From: an uncultured Lachnospiraceae bacterium
GTDB taxonomy: Bacteria > Bacillota > Clostridia > Lachnospirales > Lachnospiraceae
Direction: 5' to 3'
NCBI GenBank assembly: GCA_944383265.1
Contig: CALWOX010000008.1
Location: forward strand, 62,001 to 126,000
DNA length: 64,000 bases
The first letter of the stretch is position 1, and each line of letters opens with the position of its first letter. Below are positions 54,167 through 62,897 of this stretch, in pieces. The notes beneath the pieces were generated by a model. That model did not search any database, was not told the origin of the DNA, and saw nothing but the letters and a program-made list of their open reading frames with translations. A program made the position numbers and the translations under genes.

Positions 54167-54433
54167 TTACTTACGAATTCCAAGCTTTGCGATAAGTGCT
54201 CTGTATCCCTCAAGATCCTTCTTTGCAAGATAGTCAAGAAGTCCTCTTCTGTGACCTACCATCATAAGAAGTCCTCTTCTTGAGTGGTGATCCTTAGGGT
54301 TCTTTTTAAGGTGCTCTGTAAGCTCGTTGATCCTCTCTGTAAGAACTGCGATCTGTACCTCGGGTGATCCAGTATCTCCCTCCTTACGTCCGAAGTTCTT
54401 CATGATCTCCTGCTTCTTCTCTTTGCTTATCAT
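54167..54433 (-). CDS. rpsO: 30S ribosomal protein S15
   Basis: 88 residues, full length. Binds the three-way junction of 16S rRNA. Typical sequence [25 protein letters not shown] and [22 protein letters not shown]. Start ATG 54433 is set by AGGAGG ahead of it. A structured leader and its own promoter precede it. Confidence 0.97.
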   Translation of the reverse strand: MISKEKKQEIMKNFGRKEGDTGSPEVQIAVLTERINELTEHLKKNPKDHHSRRGLLMMVGHRRGLLDYLAKKDLEGYRALIAKLGIRK

Positions 54434-54567
54434 TTTCTTTTCCTCCTGAATTTTACTTTTCGCGGCAGGCCCAGTCAGATCGAAGCCGGCCCTCCTTATT
54501 CCGCGAATACCTGCCTCAAACAAAGCCTCCGGTGGAGTACCTAAAGACCGTGCTCGGGCGATTCAAC
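54434..54567 (-). promoter_or_regulatory. Structured rpsO leader, candidate S15 autoregulatory element
   Basis: A GC-rich leader of about 130 bases in an AT-leaning intergenic region. GGCAGG pairs with CCTGCC, and CGCGG with CCGCG; a GGAGGGCC/GGCC arm lies between, so a multi-helix junction or pseudoknot near the start codon can form. Firmicute S15 leaders often bind S15 and repress translation. Confidence 0.5.
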
Positions 54568-54573
54568 TGTTAG

Positions 54574-54602
54574 AGTTTAACACTCATGTGAATTTTTGTC
54601 AA
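54574..54602 (-). promoter_or_regulatory. Promoter of rpsO
   Basis: -35 TTGACA (54597-54602) and -10 TAAACT (54574-54579) with a 17-base spacer, predicting a start near 54567. Confidence 0.75.
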
Positions 54603-54630
54603 TTCCTTTATTCATACCGCAGAATTCGCA

Positions 54631-56310
54631 TCAATTATTCTTATCGCTCGATTCATCGGAATCAGCGAGTCCCAGTATTTCCCGGGCTTTTCCTATGTCT
54701 TTTGTAAGAAGCTGCTCCCTTACCTCCTCCAGACTGTTGAACTTTCTTTCCGGCCTTATGAAGCTTATGAGTTCAACTCTTATCGTCTTTCCGTAAGCAT
54801 CCTCGGAATAATCAAAGACATTTGTTTCAAGATCTATTCTTTCAGGATCGTAATCGGGCTCGTCAGATACTGTGGGCTTAAGTCCGAGATTCGCTATGCC
54901 GTAATGCACTTTGGCCTCGGAACTGTCTTTATTTTCCTTCTTCATGCTGTCAGGGTAGATAAACACCTTTACCGCATAAACTCCAAAAGGCGGTAGAACT
55001 CTGTTTTTATCTACTATCAGATTCATTGTCGGAAATCCGAGCACTGTCTCACCGAGATGCCTTCCGTGAACCACTGTTCCTGTAAAGGAATAATTGTAGC
55101 CCAAAAGTTCATTTACCCGCTCAATATTTCCCTTTATAAGTTCTTCCTTTATAAAGCTGGAACTTACTTCTCTGTTATACTCTGTAAGCTTATCTATAAT
55201 GTGGACACTGTAGCCGTATTTCTCGGAAAGAGCCTTTATGAGCTCAACATTTCCTTCCTTATTATATCCGAAGCTTATATCCGGTCCTGCCGTTATGGCC
55301 TTCATCCTGAACCTTCCGACAAGTATATCCCTTACAAAGTCTTCTGCTCCCATATTCCTGAGTTTTTCTGTGAAAGGCAGCTCTATAACATAATCTATTC
55401 CCAACTCATAAAGCTCTTTCTTCCTGTCTGCGGGACTGTTGAGGTTTTTCTTGTTTATATCAAGTATGACCACACATGTCCTGAGCTTTTTTGCCGCCGC
55501 ATCATTTATAAGCTCCTTCAAAAGCTTCCTGTGTCCGCAATGGCTTCCGTCAAACTTTCCTATAGCTACAGCTGTATCGGCCTCTATGCTCAGAACCTCG
55601 TCTATCCTGCCCTCGTCTCTAAGTCTTTCTATATCTGAAAGCTTCAGCGCATCCTCTATACGAAACTTTCCGACACGGCTCCTTATAAGTGACTCCATGC
55701 ACGCACCGACACCGAGCTTTTCTCCGATATCATGGCAAAGAGTCCTTATATAAGTGCCCTTACTGCAGGTTACAGTCATAACAACATGCGGAAAATCAAT
55801 TTTTTCTATTACAATGCTTTCAATATTGATCTTTTTCTTTTTTCTCTCGACCTCTTTGCCTTCTCGTGCATATTCGTAAAGCTTTCTCCCGTTTACCTTC
55901 CTCGCAGAGTACATAGGTGTGAGCTGCTCATATTCTCCCTCAAAGCTTTTTAAAATATTCCTTAATATCTCCTCGTTTTTTTCGCTTTCGACGTCCCACC
56001 TTGATTTAAGCTCGGACATTTCAGTGTCAGAAAGTGAAGATATCGTCTTTCCTGTTATATCCTGAGTATCAGTCACTGTTCCTATGAGCATACCGCATAC
56101 ATAAGTCTTTGTTCCCTCAGTCACAGGATCTATCTGCTTTGTCGCCCTTCCCAGTGCTACAGGAAGGACCCCCTCCGCCATAGGATCGAGAGTCCCGGCA
56201 TGACCTATCTTTCGCATGCCGAGTATGCCTCTTAGCTTTGCCACCACGTCCATGGAGGTCCAGCCCTTTTCTTTATAAATATTTAAAAAACCATTGTAAT
56301 TATTTTTCAT
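54631..56310 (-). CDS. TruB-RibF fusion: tRNA pseudouridine-55 synthase plus riboflavin kinase/FAD synthetase
   Basis: 559 residues in one frame. Residues 1-240 are TruB (GWTSMDVVAKLR, catalytic Asp42 in HAGTLDPMAEGVLPVALGRATK, KGTYIRTLCHDIG), which makes pseudouridine 55 in tRNA; the usual C-terminal PUA-like part is missing. Residues about 243-559 are RibF: FAD-synthetase domain (AIGKFDGSHCGHRKLL, ITAGPDISFGYNKEGN) and riboflavin kinase domain (GTVVHGRHLGETVLGFPTMNL, PPFGVYAV). In most Firmicutes truB and ribF are adjacent separate genes; here no stop or start signal separates them. Located between nrnA and rpsO. Confidence 0.88.
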   Translation of the reverse strand: MKNNYNGFLNIYKEKGWTSMDVVAKLRGILGMRKIGHAGTLDPMAEGVLPVALGRATKQIDPVTEGTKTYVCGMLIGTVTDTQDITGKTISSLSDTEMSELKSRWDVESEKNEEILRNILKSFEGEYEQLTPMYSARKVNGRKLYEYAREGKEVERKKKKINIESIVIEKIDFPHVVMTVTCSKGTYIRTLCHDIGEKLGVGACMESLIRSRVGKFRIEDALKLSDIERLRDEGRIDEVLSIEADTAVAIGKFDGSHCGHRKLLKELINDAAAKKLRTCVVILDINKKNLNSPADRKKELYELGIDYVIELPFTEKLRNMGAEDFVRDILVGRFRMKAITAGPDISFGYNKEGNVELIKALSEKYGYSVHIIDKLTEYNREVSSSFIKEELIKGNIERVNELLGYNYSFTGTVVHGRHLGETVLGFPTMNLIVDKNRVLPPFGVYAVKVFIYPDSMKKENKDSSEAKVHYGIANLGLKPTVSDEPDYDPERIDLETNVFDYSEDAYGKTIRVELISFIRPERKFNSLEEVREQLLTKDIGKAREILGLADSDESSDKNN

Positions 56311-56311
56311 C

Positions 56312-57289
56312 TTAACCTATCTGAAGTCTTATTTGTTCTGTAAGTTTTTTAATTATATCCTCAGGATTTCCCGGAAGCGAGCAGCCCGCAGCCCGCACAT
56401 GTCCTCCGCCGCCGAAATGCGAAGCCACCTTGCTGACGTCAAGCTTGTCTGTGTTTGAACGGAGGCTTACCTTATATTGTCCTGTGATCATCTGATACAT
56501 AAACACGGCACAGACAATGCCCTTTGTAGTCCTCAGTTCATCTATTATTCCATCCATATCCTTTTTCCCGACTCCGTAAAGCTTCATGGCTGAGGCCGGT
56601 ATATATGTGGATATGATCCTTCCATCCTCGGACAGTCTGCTCTCCATAAGAGCTCTCGCAAGGATCTGCTTTTGAGTATATGTCATGGCAAAAAAGCCGT
56701 CGTCTATAATACCTCCGAAATCTATGCCCTTTTCCATGCACTCCCCTGCTATTTCCATAGTATGCTTTGATGTGCAGGAATATCTGAATACCCCGGTATC
56801 ATGAACCAGGCCTGTATATATACACTCCGCGATCTCCTTGTTTATAAGCTCCTTATTGAAAAGGTCATAAACGACCTCGCAGGTGGAGGAGGCATCAGGC
56901 ATTATTACATGATGATCCCCGAAGCCTGTATTTGTAATATGATGATCGGCACAGAATATCTTTTTTGCCTCTTTTGCGTAGCGCATGAACTTTCCCATTC
57001 TCGCAAAATCACCGCAATCGCATACTATCGCAAGCTCATAGCTCTCATTCTCATCCGGTTCATGACATATTTCATCATAACCGCAAAGGTAAGAGAATTT
57101 GTCCGCAAGCTCTTCAAGATAGACTCTGATCCTCTTTACGGTCCCGCAGCTTTCACACATGGCCTTTATATAATTATATACTCCCAAGGTAGAACCCGCA
57201 CAGTCTCCGTCAGGGCTTATATGTCCGAGTATACATATGCTTTCGGACTCTCTGATGAGTTCGTTAAATTTCTCCTTCATCTCCCTCAT
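56312..57289 (-). CDS. nrnA: DHH/DHHA1 phosphoesterase, nanoRNase/pAp phosphatase (NrnA-like)
   Basis: 325 residues. Degrades short oligoribonucleotides and 3'-phosphoadenosine 5'-phosphate. DHH motifs: GHISPDGDCAGSTLG, CDCGD, ADHHITN with the DHH signature, and GLVHDTGVF; the C-terminal DHHA1 has SHFGGGGHVRAAGCSL. It overlaps rbfA by 26 bases, and its stop is next to the truB-ribF start. An alternative start is three codons later. Confidence 0.9.
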   Translation of the reverse strand: MREMKEKFNELIRESESICILGHISPDGDCAGSTLGVYNYIKAMCESCGTVKRIRVYLEELADKFSYLCGYDEICHEPDENESYELAIVCDCGDFARMGKFMRYAKEAKKIFCADHHITNTGFGDHHVIMPDASSTCEVVYDLFNKELINKEIAECIYTGLVHDTGVFRYSCTSKHTMEIAGECMEKGIDFGGIIDDGFFAMTYTQKQILARALMESRLSEDGRIISTYIPASAMKLYGVGKKDMDGIIDELRTTKGIVCAVFMYQMITGQYKVSLRSNTDKLDVSKVASHFGGGGHVRAAGCSLPGNPEDIIKKLTEQIRLQIG

Positions 57290-57674
57290 CTCCCGAATCC
57301 GCCTTGTTTTTCTTCATGTCATCTTCCATAGCAACCACATCTATCATATGGCTCATATTTACTCCATACTCTATGCTTCTGTCGGCTATAAATTGTATTA
57401 TAGGAGTCTTTCTCAAATTTACCCTGTGGGCAAGTTCTCTCCTTATATAGCCCTCAGCATTTTTAAGTCCCTCGATAGTCCTCTTAAGCCCCTCATCGCT
57501 TCCCAGTGTGGATACGAAGCACTTGCAAAACTGCAGATCCGGAGTTACCTCCACATGTGTAATACTTAAAAGCGGATCGATCCTCGGATCCTTCACATCA
57601 TCTCTTATTATACAGGAGAGCTCGCGCATTACCTCTCCGTTTATCCTGTTATTTTTTATGCTGCCTTTTTTCAT
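57264..57674 (-). CDS. rbfA: Ribosome-binding factor A
   Basis: 136 residues. KH-fold factor for late 30S maturation. Family pattern: MRELSCIIRDDVKDPRI near the N-terminus, LLSITHVEVTPDLQFCKCFVS, and RRELAHRVNLRKTPIIQFIADRSIEYG. The C-terminal tail is acidic. Between infB and nrnA, overlapping nrnA. Confidence 0.93.
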   Translation of the reverse strand: MKKGSIKNNRINGEVMRELSCIIRDDVKDPRIDPLLSITHVEVTPDLQFCKCFVSTLGSDEGLKRTIEGLKNAEGYIRRELAHRVNLRKTPIIQFIADRSIEYGVNMSHMIDVVAMEDDMKKNKADSGDEGDEGEI

Positions 57675-57760
57675 ATCAATTTCCTTTTTACGTTGCCTGA
57701 AGCGCTGTCAGGGCAATTTATATGTCTGATTATCGTCCCGCAGCGCTTCATAAAATATTA

Positions 57761-60340
57761 TCAATCCTTATTTTTCATCGTTCTGGGCACTTCAACCATC
57801 TTAAATGCCTCTATATTGTCATCAACAGCAAGCTCCGAGAAGCCTTCAAATACAAGTCCGCACTCAAAGCCTGTCTTGACCTCCTTGACGTCATCCTTAA
57901 ATCTCTTTACAGAAGCTATGGGGCCCTCGAATATCTTGTCGTTTCCTCTGAAGATTCTGGCACTTGAGCCTCTCTCTATGACACCATCTGTCACATATGA
58001 TCCTGCTATGGTTCCGACTCCCGATGCCTTGAACAGCTGCCTTACTATGGCATGTCCTGTCACTTTCTCCTCATATACAGGTGCAAGCATTCCGGTAAGG
58101 GCCGCCTCAATGTCCTCTATTGCCTGATAAATTACCTTATAGAGCCTTATGTCAACCTTTTCCTGCTCCGCAATGCTCTTTGCCGTAGCGTCGGGCTTTA
58201 TATTAAATCCTATGATAATGGCATTTGACGCTGAAGCAAGATTTACGTCAGACTCGTTTATAGCACCTACTCCCGAGTGGATAACATTTACTGCAACCTC
58301 CTCGTTTGAAAGCTTATAGAGAGACTGTTTTACCGCCTCAACGGATCCCTGAACATCGGCCTTTATTATTATAGGAAGCTCCTTGACATTTCCTGCCTTG
58401 ATCTGATCAAAGAGATCATCAAGGTTCATCTTCTGCTTTGTCTCCTCAAGAAGCTTGTTCTTGTTTTCCGAGATAAAGGTTTCCGCAATATTTCTTGCAT
58501 CCTTCTCGTTGTCGCATACCATGAAGACCTCTCCCGCATTGGGAACATCACTGAGGCCCAATATCTCAACAGGTGTGGAAGGGCCTGCCTTCTTTGCTCT
58601 GCCGCCCTTGTCGTCGATCATGGCTCTGACCTTACCGTAGGAAGCTCCTGCAACAATGTTGTCTCCTACCTTAAGTGTTCCCTTCTGTACAAGGACTGTG
58701 GCAACAGGGCCTCTTCCCTTGTCAAGCTCAGCCTCGATGACGATACCTCTGGCCTTTCTGTTTGCGTTTGCCTTGAGCTCAAGCACATCGGCCTCAAGGA
58801 GTATCATCTCAAGAAGGTCTCCGATTCCCTCCTTAGACTTTGCGGACACTGGAACCATGGTCGTGGATCCTCCCCAGTCCTCGGAGATAAGTCCCTGCTC
58901 GGCAAGCTCCTGCTTTACTCTGTCTATATTTGCTCCGGGCTTGTCGATCTTGTTTATGGCTACCACGATCTCAACGCCTGCCGCCTTTGCATGGTTTATG
59001 GCCTCAATGGTCTGAGGCTTTACACCGTCATCCGCCGCAACTACAAGTATCGCTATATCTGTTGCCTGAGCACCTCTGAGTCTCATGGCTGTAAAGGCCT
59101 CATGTCCGGGAGTATCAAGGAAGGTTATCTTCCTGTCTCCGACTCTTACAACAGATGCTCCTATATGCTGAGTGATTCCGCCTGCCTCTTTAGCTGTAAC
59201 ATTTGTCTGTCTTATGGCGTCAAGCAAGGAGGTCTTTCCGTGGTCTACATGTCCCATTACGCAGACTACAGGGCTTCTTGAGGTCATATCCTTCTCATCC
59301 TCCTCATCCTCCTTGAGGAGCTCGGCTATGACGTCTACCTTTTCCTCCTTTTCACAGAGTATATCGTACTCCATGGCGATCTCCTCCGCCTCCTCGTAGC
59401 TGAGGTCTGTATTCGGAGTTACCATCTTTCCCTGGAGGAAAAGCTTCTTTACTATTATTGAAGGCTGTATCTTTAATTTCTCCGCGAGCTCTCTTATAGT
59501 AAGGCTCTCGGGAATGACGATCACCTTTATGTCATCCTCAGGCTTTTCCTTCTTGGGCTCGGGTTTGATGAAGGCTCCCTTTCCGGGCTTCTGAAGCCTT
59601 ACATCACTTATATCATCCTTATACTTATCCTTCTTGTCATGCTTTTTGTCATTGGAATGAGTATTTTTATTTCTTCCTGCAGAGGGCTTTGCTGCGGGCT
59701 CCTCGAATGCAGGGGCGTTATCTCTTGAAGCGGGCTTTGTACCTCTTCTCTGCTCCCTGTTCTTTCCGTCGCCTCTTCTCTGAGGATCAGACTGTCTCTG
59801 ACGTGAATTGTCACCTGTCTGCTCAAACTGTCCTTGACCATGACGGTATCCGCCGCCCTGTCTCTGGGGTCTGTCGCCTCTTTCTCCCGAAGCTCTGTTC
59901 CCCTGTGCAAAACGATTTTCTCTCTGCTCCCTGTTCTCAAAGCGGGGCTTTGATCCGTCTCTCTGCTCTCTTGCCTCTCTGCCGTCTCTTCCTTCTGATT
60001 CAGCTCTTCTTCCGTCTTGATTTCTCTTGTTGTCGGAGAAGTTTTTCTTAAAGCCGTCATTCTTTCTCTCAACAGGCTTTTCCTCTCCGAATACAGCGGG
60101 CTTTACAGGCTTTGTTCCCGGAGGAAGAGGTCTGGGGCCCTTCTTTACAGGTTCCTTTCCGCCCTCCTTTGACTTGGGGTTCTCACCTGAGACAGCCTTC
60201 CTCAATCCCTTCGGAAGCTCCTTCATGCTCTGTGAGTTCTGAGAACGGAATACTACGCTGAGTTTTTTCTTCACAGGTGCTTTGGCTGCATTATCCGCTC
60301 CCTGCGGCTTCTTTATTTCTTCATTCTTATCTGTTCCCAT
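57761..60340 (-). CDS. infB: Translation initiation factor IF-2
   Basis: About 859 residues. GTPase that places initiator tRNA on the ribosome. The N-terminal 270 residues are low-complexity and rich in R, G, E and Q; then the IF2N domain ([24 protein letters not shown]), GTPase motifs [19 protein letters not shown] and NKIDKPG, and C-terminal beta-barrels. Start ATG 60340 has GGAGG ahead and overlaps the ylxQ stop. Confidence 0.96.
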   Translation of the reverse strand: MGTDKNEEIKKPQGADNAAKAPVKKKLSVVFRSQNSQSMKELPKGLRKAVSGENPKSKEGGKEPVKKGPRPLPPGTKPVKPAVFGEEKPVERKNDGFKKNFSDNKRNQDGRRAESEGRDGREAREQRDGSKPRFENREQRENRFAQGNRASGERGDRPQRQGGGYRHGQGQFEQTGDNSRQRQSDPQRRGDGKNREQRRGTKPASRDNAPAFEEPAAKPSAGRNKNTHSNDKKHDKKDKYKDDISDVRLQKPGKGAFIKPEPKKEKPEDDIKVIVIPESLTIRELAEKLKIQPSIIVKKLFLQGKMVTPNTDLSYEEAEEIAMEYDILCEKEEKVDVIAELLKEDEEDEKDMTSRSPVVCVMGHVDHGKTSLLDAIRQTNVTAKEAGGITQHIGASVVRVGDRKITFLDTPGHEAFTAMRLRGAQATDIAILVVAADDGVKPQTIEAINHAKAAGVEIVVAINKIDKPGANIDRVKQELAEQGLISEDWGGSTTMVPVSAKSKEGIGDLLEMILLEADVLELKANANRKARGIVIEAELDKGRGPVATVLVQKGTLKVGDNIVAGASYGKVRAMIDDKGGRAKKAGPSTPVEILGLSDVPNAGEVFMVCDNEKDARNIAETFISENKNKLLEETKQKMNLDDLFDQIKAGNVKELPIIIKADVQGSVEAVKQSLYKLSNEEVAVNVIHSGVGAINESDVNLASASNAIIIGFNIKPDATAKSIAEQEKVDIRLYKVIYQAIEDIEAALTGMLAPVYEEKVTGHAIVRQLFKASGVGTIAGSYVTDGVIERGSSARIFRGNDKIFEGPIASVKRFKDDVKEVKTGFECGLVFEGFSELAVDDNIEAFKMVEVPRTMKNKD

Positions 60341-60665
60341 TCTCATTTCCTCCATCAATCAGCGATAATATATTTTTGGCAAGTCCCGCATCCTCCACTG
60401 CAAGAGATGCTCTGAACTCTCTTCCTATAATGTGGCCAAGTGTATCCTTGTCGCACAATTCCGAATTAAAGGGGATCTTTCTGAATCCTGCCATATCGGA
60501 AAATCTCTTCTTTGTTTTATCCGATGCATCGTTTGCAACTATGACAAGCTTAGCCTTCCCGCTCTTTACAGATTTTTCTGTGCTGAACTCACCTGAACGT
60601 ATCTTTCCTGCCTTGGCACAGAGGCCTATGAGCCCGTACACTCTCTTTCTTTCTATATCATTCAT
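60327..60665 (-). CDS. ylxQ: L7Ae-family ribosomal-type protein YlxQ
   Basis: 112 residues. L7Ae/L30e/S12e/Gadd45-like RNA-binding fold: [32 protein letters not shown] and the end of the fold with [12 protein letters not shown]. It binds kink-turn-like RNA in relatives. Standard position between ylxR and infB. Confidence 0.85.
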   Translation of the reverse strand: MNDIERKRVYGLIGLCAKAGKIRSGEFSTEKSVKSGKAKLVIVANDASDKTKKRFSDMAGFRKIPFNSELCDKDTLGHIIGREFRASLAVEDAGLAKNILSLIDGGNENGNR

Positions 60666-60683
60666 ATAAAATTTTATTTCCTC

Positions 60684-60989
60684 TTAATCAGCTTTCCGCT
60701 CTTCCCCGAAATTTACCTTGAAATACTCTATAAGTCTCTCACAATCGACCTTCCCTGATGACAGCTTAAGAGCTCTGTCGATAGCCTTTGTTTTAATAGC
60801 CTTCTCAAGGCATCCGACATTCTTGCATATATATGCTCCTCTTCCCTGTGCTCTCATGCTCTCATCCGGTGTCACACTTCCGTCAGAGCCTGCTGTCAGT
60901 CTCAAAAGCTCGGATTTATCCTTTTCCTCTCTGCAGCCTATGCAGGTCCTCTGAGGAATATGTTTTTTTATCTTGCCGTTATTTTGCAT
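60684..60989 (-). CDS. ylxR: YlxR family (DUF448) RNA-binding/nucleoid-associated protein
   Basis: 101 residues. Hallmark PQRTCIGCREEKDKSELLRL at the N-terminus, then ARGAYICKNVGCLEKAIKTKAIDRAL-like sequence. Family members bind RNA or act as regulators; located between nusA and ylxQ as in other Firmicutes. Confidence 0.88.
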   Translation of the reverse strand: MQNNGKIKKHIPQRTCIGCREEKDKSELLRLTAGSDGSVTPDESMRAQGRGAYICKNVGCLEKAIKTKAIDRALKLSSGKVDCERLIEYFKVNFGEERKAD

Positions 60990-61023
60990 GTTTTATCTCA
61001 CCGTAAATGCCGCTTATGCCGCC

Positions 61024-62331
61024 TTACTCTTCATCCTCCAAGGCTCCTGTTTCCTCTTCGCTATAGTCGTCTGATATCTCCTGCTCCTCGTCCGAGTTAT
61101 ACTCATCATGGATACCTGCCTCATATGCGCCATTTTCATCAGGCTCATTGTTCTCGATATCAGCGTCAGTGTCTGCATCTGTCTCCGCCTCTTCGTCCAT
61201 TGAAGCCTCAAGCTTTCTTGCAAGAGTCTCCGCATAGTACTCGTCCTCTTCGCCTGACTGAGGCACTTCCATTCCGAGCTCCTCAAAAAGTCCTGACTCC
61301 TGAGCCTGAGTTTCAGATTTTATATCGATCTTATAACCTGTAAGCTTTGCTGCAAGTCTTGCATTCTGTCCCTCTTTACCTATAGCAAGAGAGAGCTGGA
61401 AGTCGGGCACTATTACCTTTGCCTCCTTATTGTCCTCATCGGCAACAACGCAGATTACCTTAGCAGGGCTCAATGCGTTCTCTATCAAATATGCAGGATT
61501 GTCATCCCAGTTAATGATATCTATCTTCTCTCCATGGAGTTCATCAACAACAGCATTTACCCTGACTCCGTTTACACCGACACATGCTCCTACAGGATCT
61601 ACATTCTCGTCATTTGACAGAACAGCCATCTTTGTCCTTGAGCCCGCTTCTCTCGCGATAGCCTTTATCTCAACAGTTCCGTCCTTTACCTCGGAAACCT
61701 CCTGTTCAAAAAGGCACCTTACAAGATCGGGATGAGTACGCGATACGGAAATTCTGGGACCTCTGGGATTATTCTTTACCTCAAGTACATAAACCTTGAG
61801 CCTCTGCTGAGGTCTGTATGTCTCCCCCTTCACCTGCTCGCTTTCAGCAAGTATCGCATCCGCCTGTCCGAGGTTTATCGAGATGTTCTTTCCGAGGAAC
61901 CTCTGAACTATTCCTGTCATGATGCTGTGCTCATGTGAGGCGAACTCATTGTAAACAGAATTCCTCTCCTCCTCCTTTATCTTCTGAACTATAACTCCCT
62001 TGGCATTCTGAGTAGCTATACGTCCGAATTTTCTGGAGTCGATCTCAATATTGATGACATCTCCGAGCTCCGCCTTGGGCTCTATCATTCTGGCATCTGC
62101 AAGGCTTATCTGAAGGACAGGATCTTCAACAGTTTCTACCGCCTCCTTCTGCTGGAGTATCTTATACTCATATGTGTCCGGATCGATATTTACGATAATG
62201 TTATCAGACTTTCCGAAATGGTTCTTGCAGGCAATCAGAAGCGAATTCTGGATAGCCTCAAGAAGCGCCTCCTCCGGAATATTCCTTTCCTTTCCCAATA
62301 ATTGTAGTGCTTCTTTAAGTTCGGTGTTCAT
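61024..62331 (-). CDS. nusA: Transcription termination/antitermination factor NusA
   Basis: About 435 residues. N-terminal RNA polymerase-binding domain (MNTELKEALQLLGKERNIPEEALLEAI), S1 domain, and KH domains (GACVGVNGVRVNAVVDELHGEKIDII and LAIGKEGQNARLAAKLTGYKIDI), then an acidic C-terminal tail of about 80 residues rich in D and E, longer than in Bacillus. Start ATG 62331 is set by GGAGG. Confidence 0.95.
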   Translation of the reverse strand: MNTELKEALQLLGKERNIPEEALLEAIQNSLLIACKNHFGKSDNIIVNIDPDTYEYKILQQKEAVETVEDPVLQISLADARMIEPKAELGDVINIEIDSRKFGRIATQNAKGVIVQKIKEEERNSVYNEFASHEHSIMTGIVQRFLGKNISINLGQADAILAESEQVKGETYRPQQRLKVYVLEVKNNPRGPRISVSRTHPDLVRCLFEQEVSEVKDGTVEIKAIAREAGSRTKMAVLSNDENVDPVGACVGVNGVRVNAVVDELHGEKIDIINWDDNPAYLIENALSPAKVICVVADEDNKEAKVIVPDFQLSLAIGKEGQNARLAAKLTGYKIDIKSETQAQESGLFEELGMEVPQSGEEDEYYAETLARKLEASMDEEAETDADTDADIENNEPDENGAYEAGIHDEYNSDEEQEISDDYSEEETGALEDEE

Positions 62332-62373
62332 TCTTCTTTCCTCCGCCTTATCGGCAATTCCTTTCAAAGATAT

Positions 62374-62691
62374 TTATAAGCTTTCGGATGATCCTTCTTC
62401 TGATGTCTCATTTTCACATTCCCTGAGAAATCCGGGGGAGCATACCTCAAGGGTATATGCTTCTTTTATAAAGTCCTCCTTGTCAAGCCAGTTGCTGAGG
62501 CGCCTCGATACCTTAACGCAGTCCTCTATAGCAACGCCTTCCTTATCCTCAGTCTTTTCCTTAAGGTCTATATATGCCCTAAGATACCAATTCATGTCCT
62601 CTTCTACGAACTCTGTCTTTATAAGGACATACCCTTCCTTTGCAAGGTAGGGTAAAAGAAAATTATCAATTTTTTCCAAGTAGTTTTTCAT
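62374..62691 (-). CDS. rimP: Ribosome maturation factor RimP, C-terminal domain missing
   Basis: 105 residues instead of the usual 150-170. The N-terminal domain is clear (EGYVLIKTEFVEEDMNWYLRAYIDL, DCVKVSRRLSNWLD, YTLEVCSPGFLREC matching the SPGLDRPL motif). The chain then ends in an acidic, Ser-rich tail, so the C-terminal SH3-like domain is absent. The stop is TAA, not UGA, and only 42 bases separate it from nusA, leaving no space for a frameshifted remainder. First gene of the operon. Confidence 0.8.
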   Translation of the reverse strand: MKNYLEKIDNFLLPYLAKEGYVLIKTEFVEEDMNWYLRAYIDLKEKTEDKEGVAIEDCVKVSRRLSNWLDKEDFIKEAYTLEVCSPGFLRECENETSEEGSSESL

Positions 62692-62737
62692 TTTTCTCCT
62701 ATTCGGATCTTACCGGATATAAATTAAAATACAAACT

Positions 62738-62768
62738 TTAAGGAGTGAACTCCTGTCCACTCCTTAAA
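62738..62768 (-). terminator. Terminator downstream of ftsH
   Basis: Stem TTTAAGGAGTG / CACTCCTTAAA with a nine-base loop, followed on the minus strand by a T-rich stretch. Between ftsH and rimP. Confidence 0.65.
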
Positions 62769-62897
62769 TAAACTTACATATCATGTTTATTATAGCACTT
62801 ATTTCATCAAAATCAAGGGCTATATTGGATTTCAGGCCCCTTTTTATTAGATTTCAGGTCCCTTTTTACTTTTCGCTTCAGCTTTTTTACTTACTTT

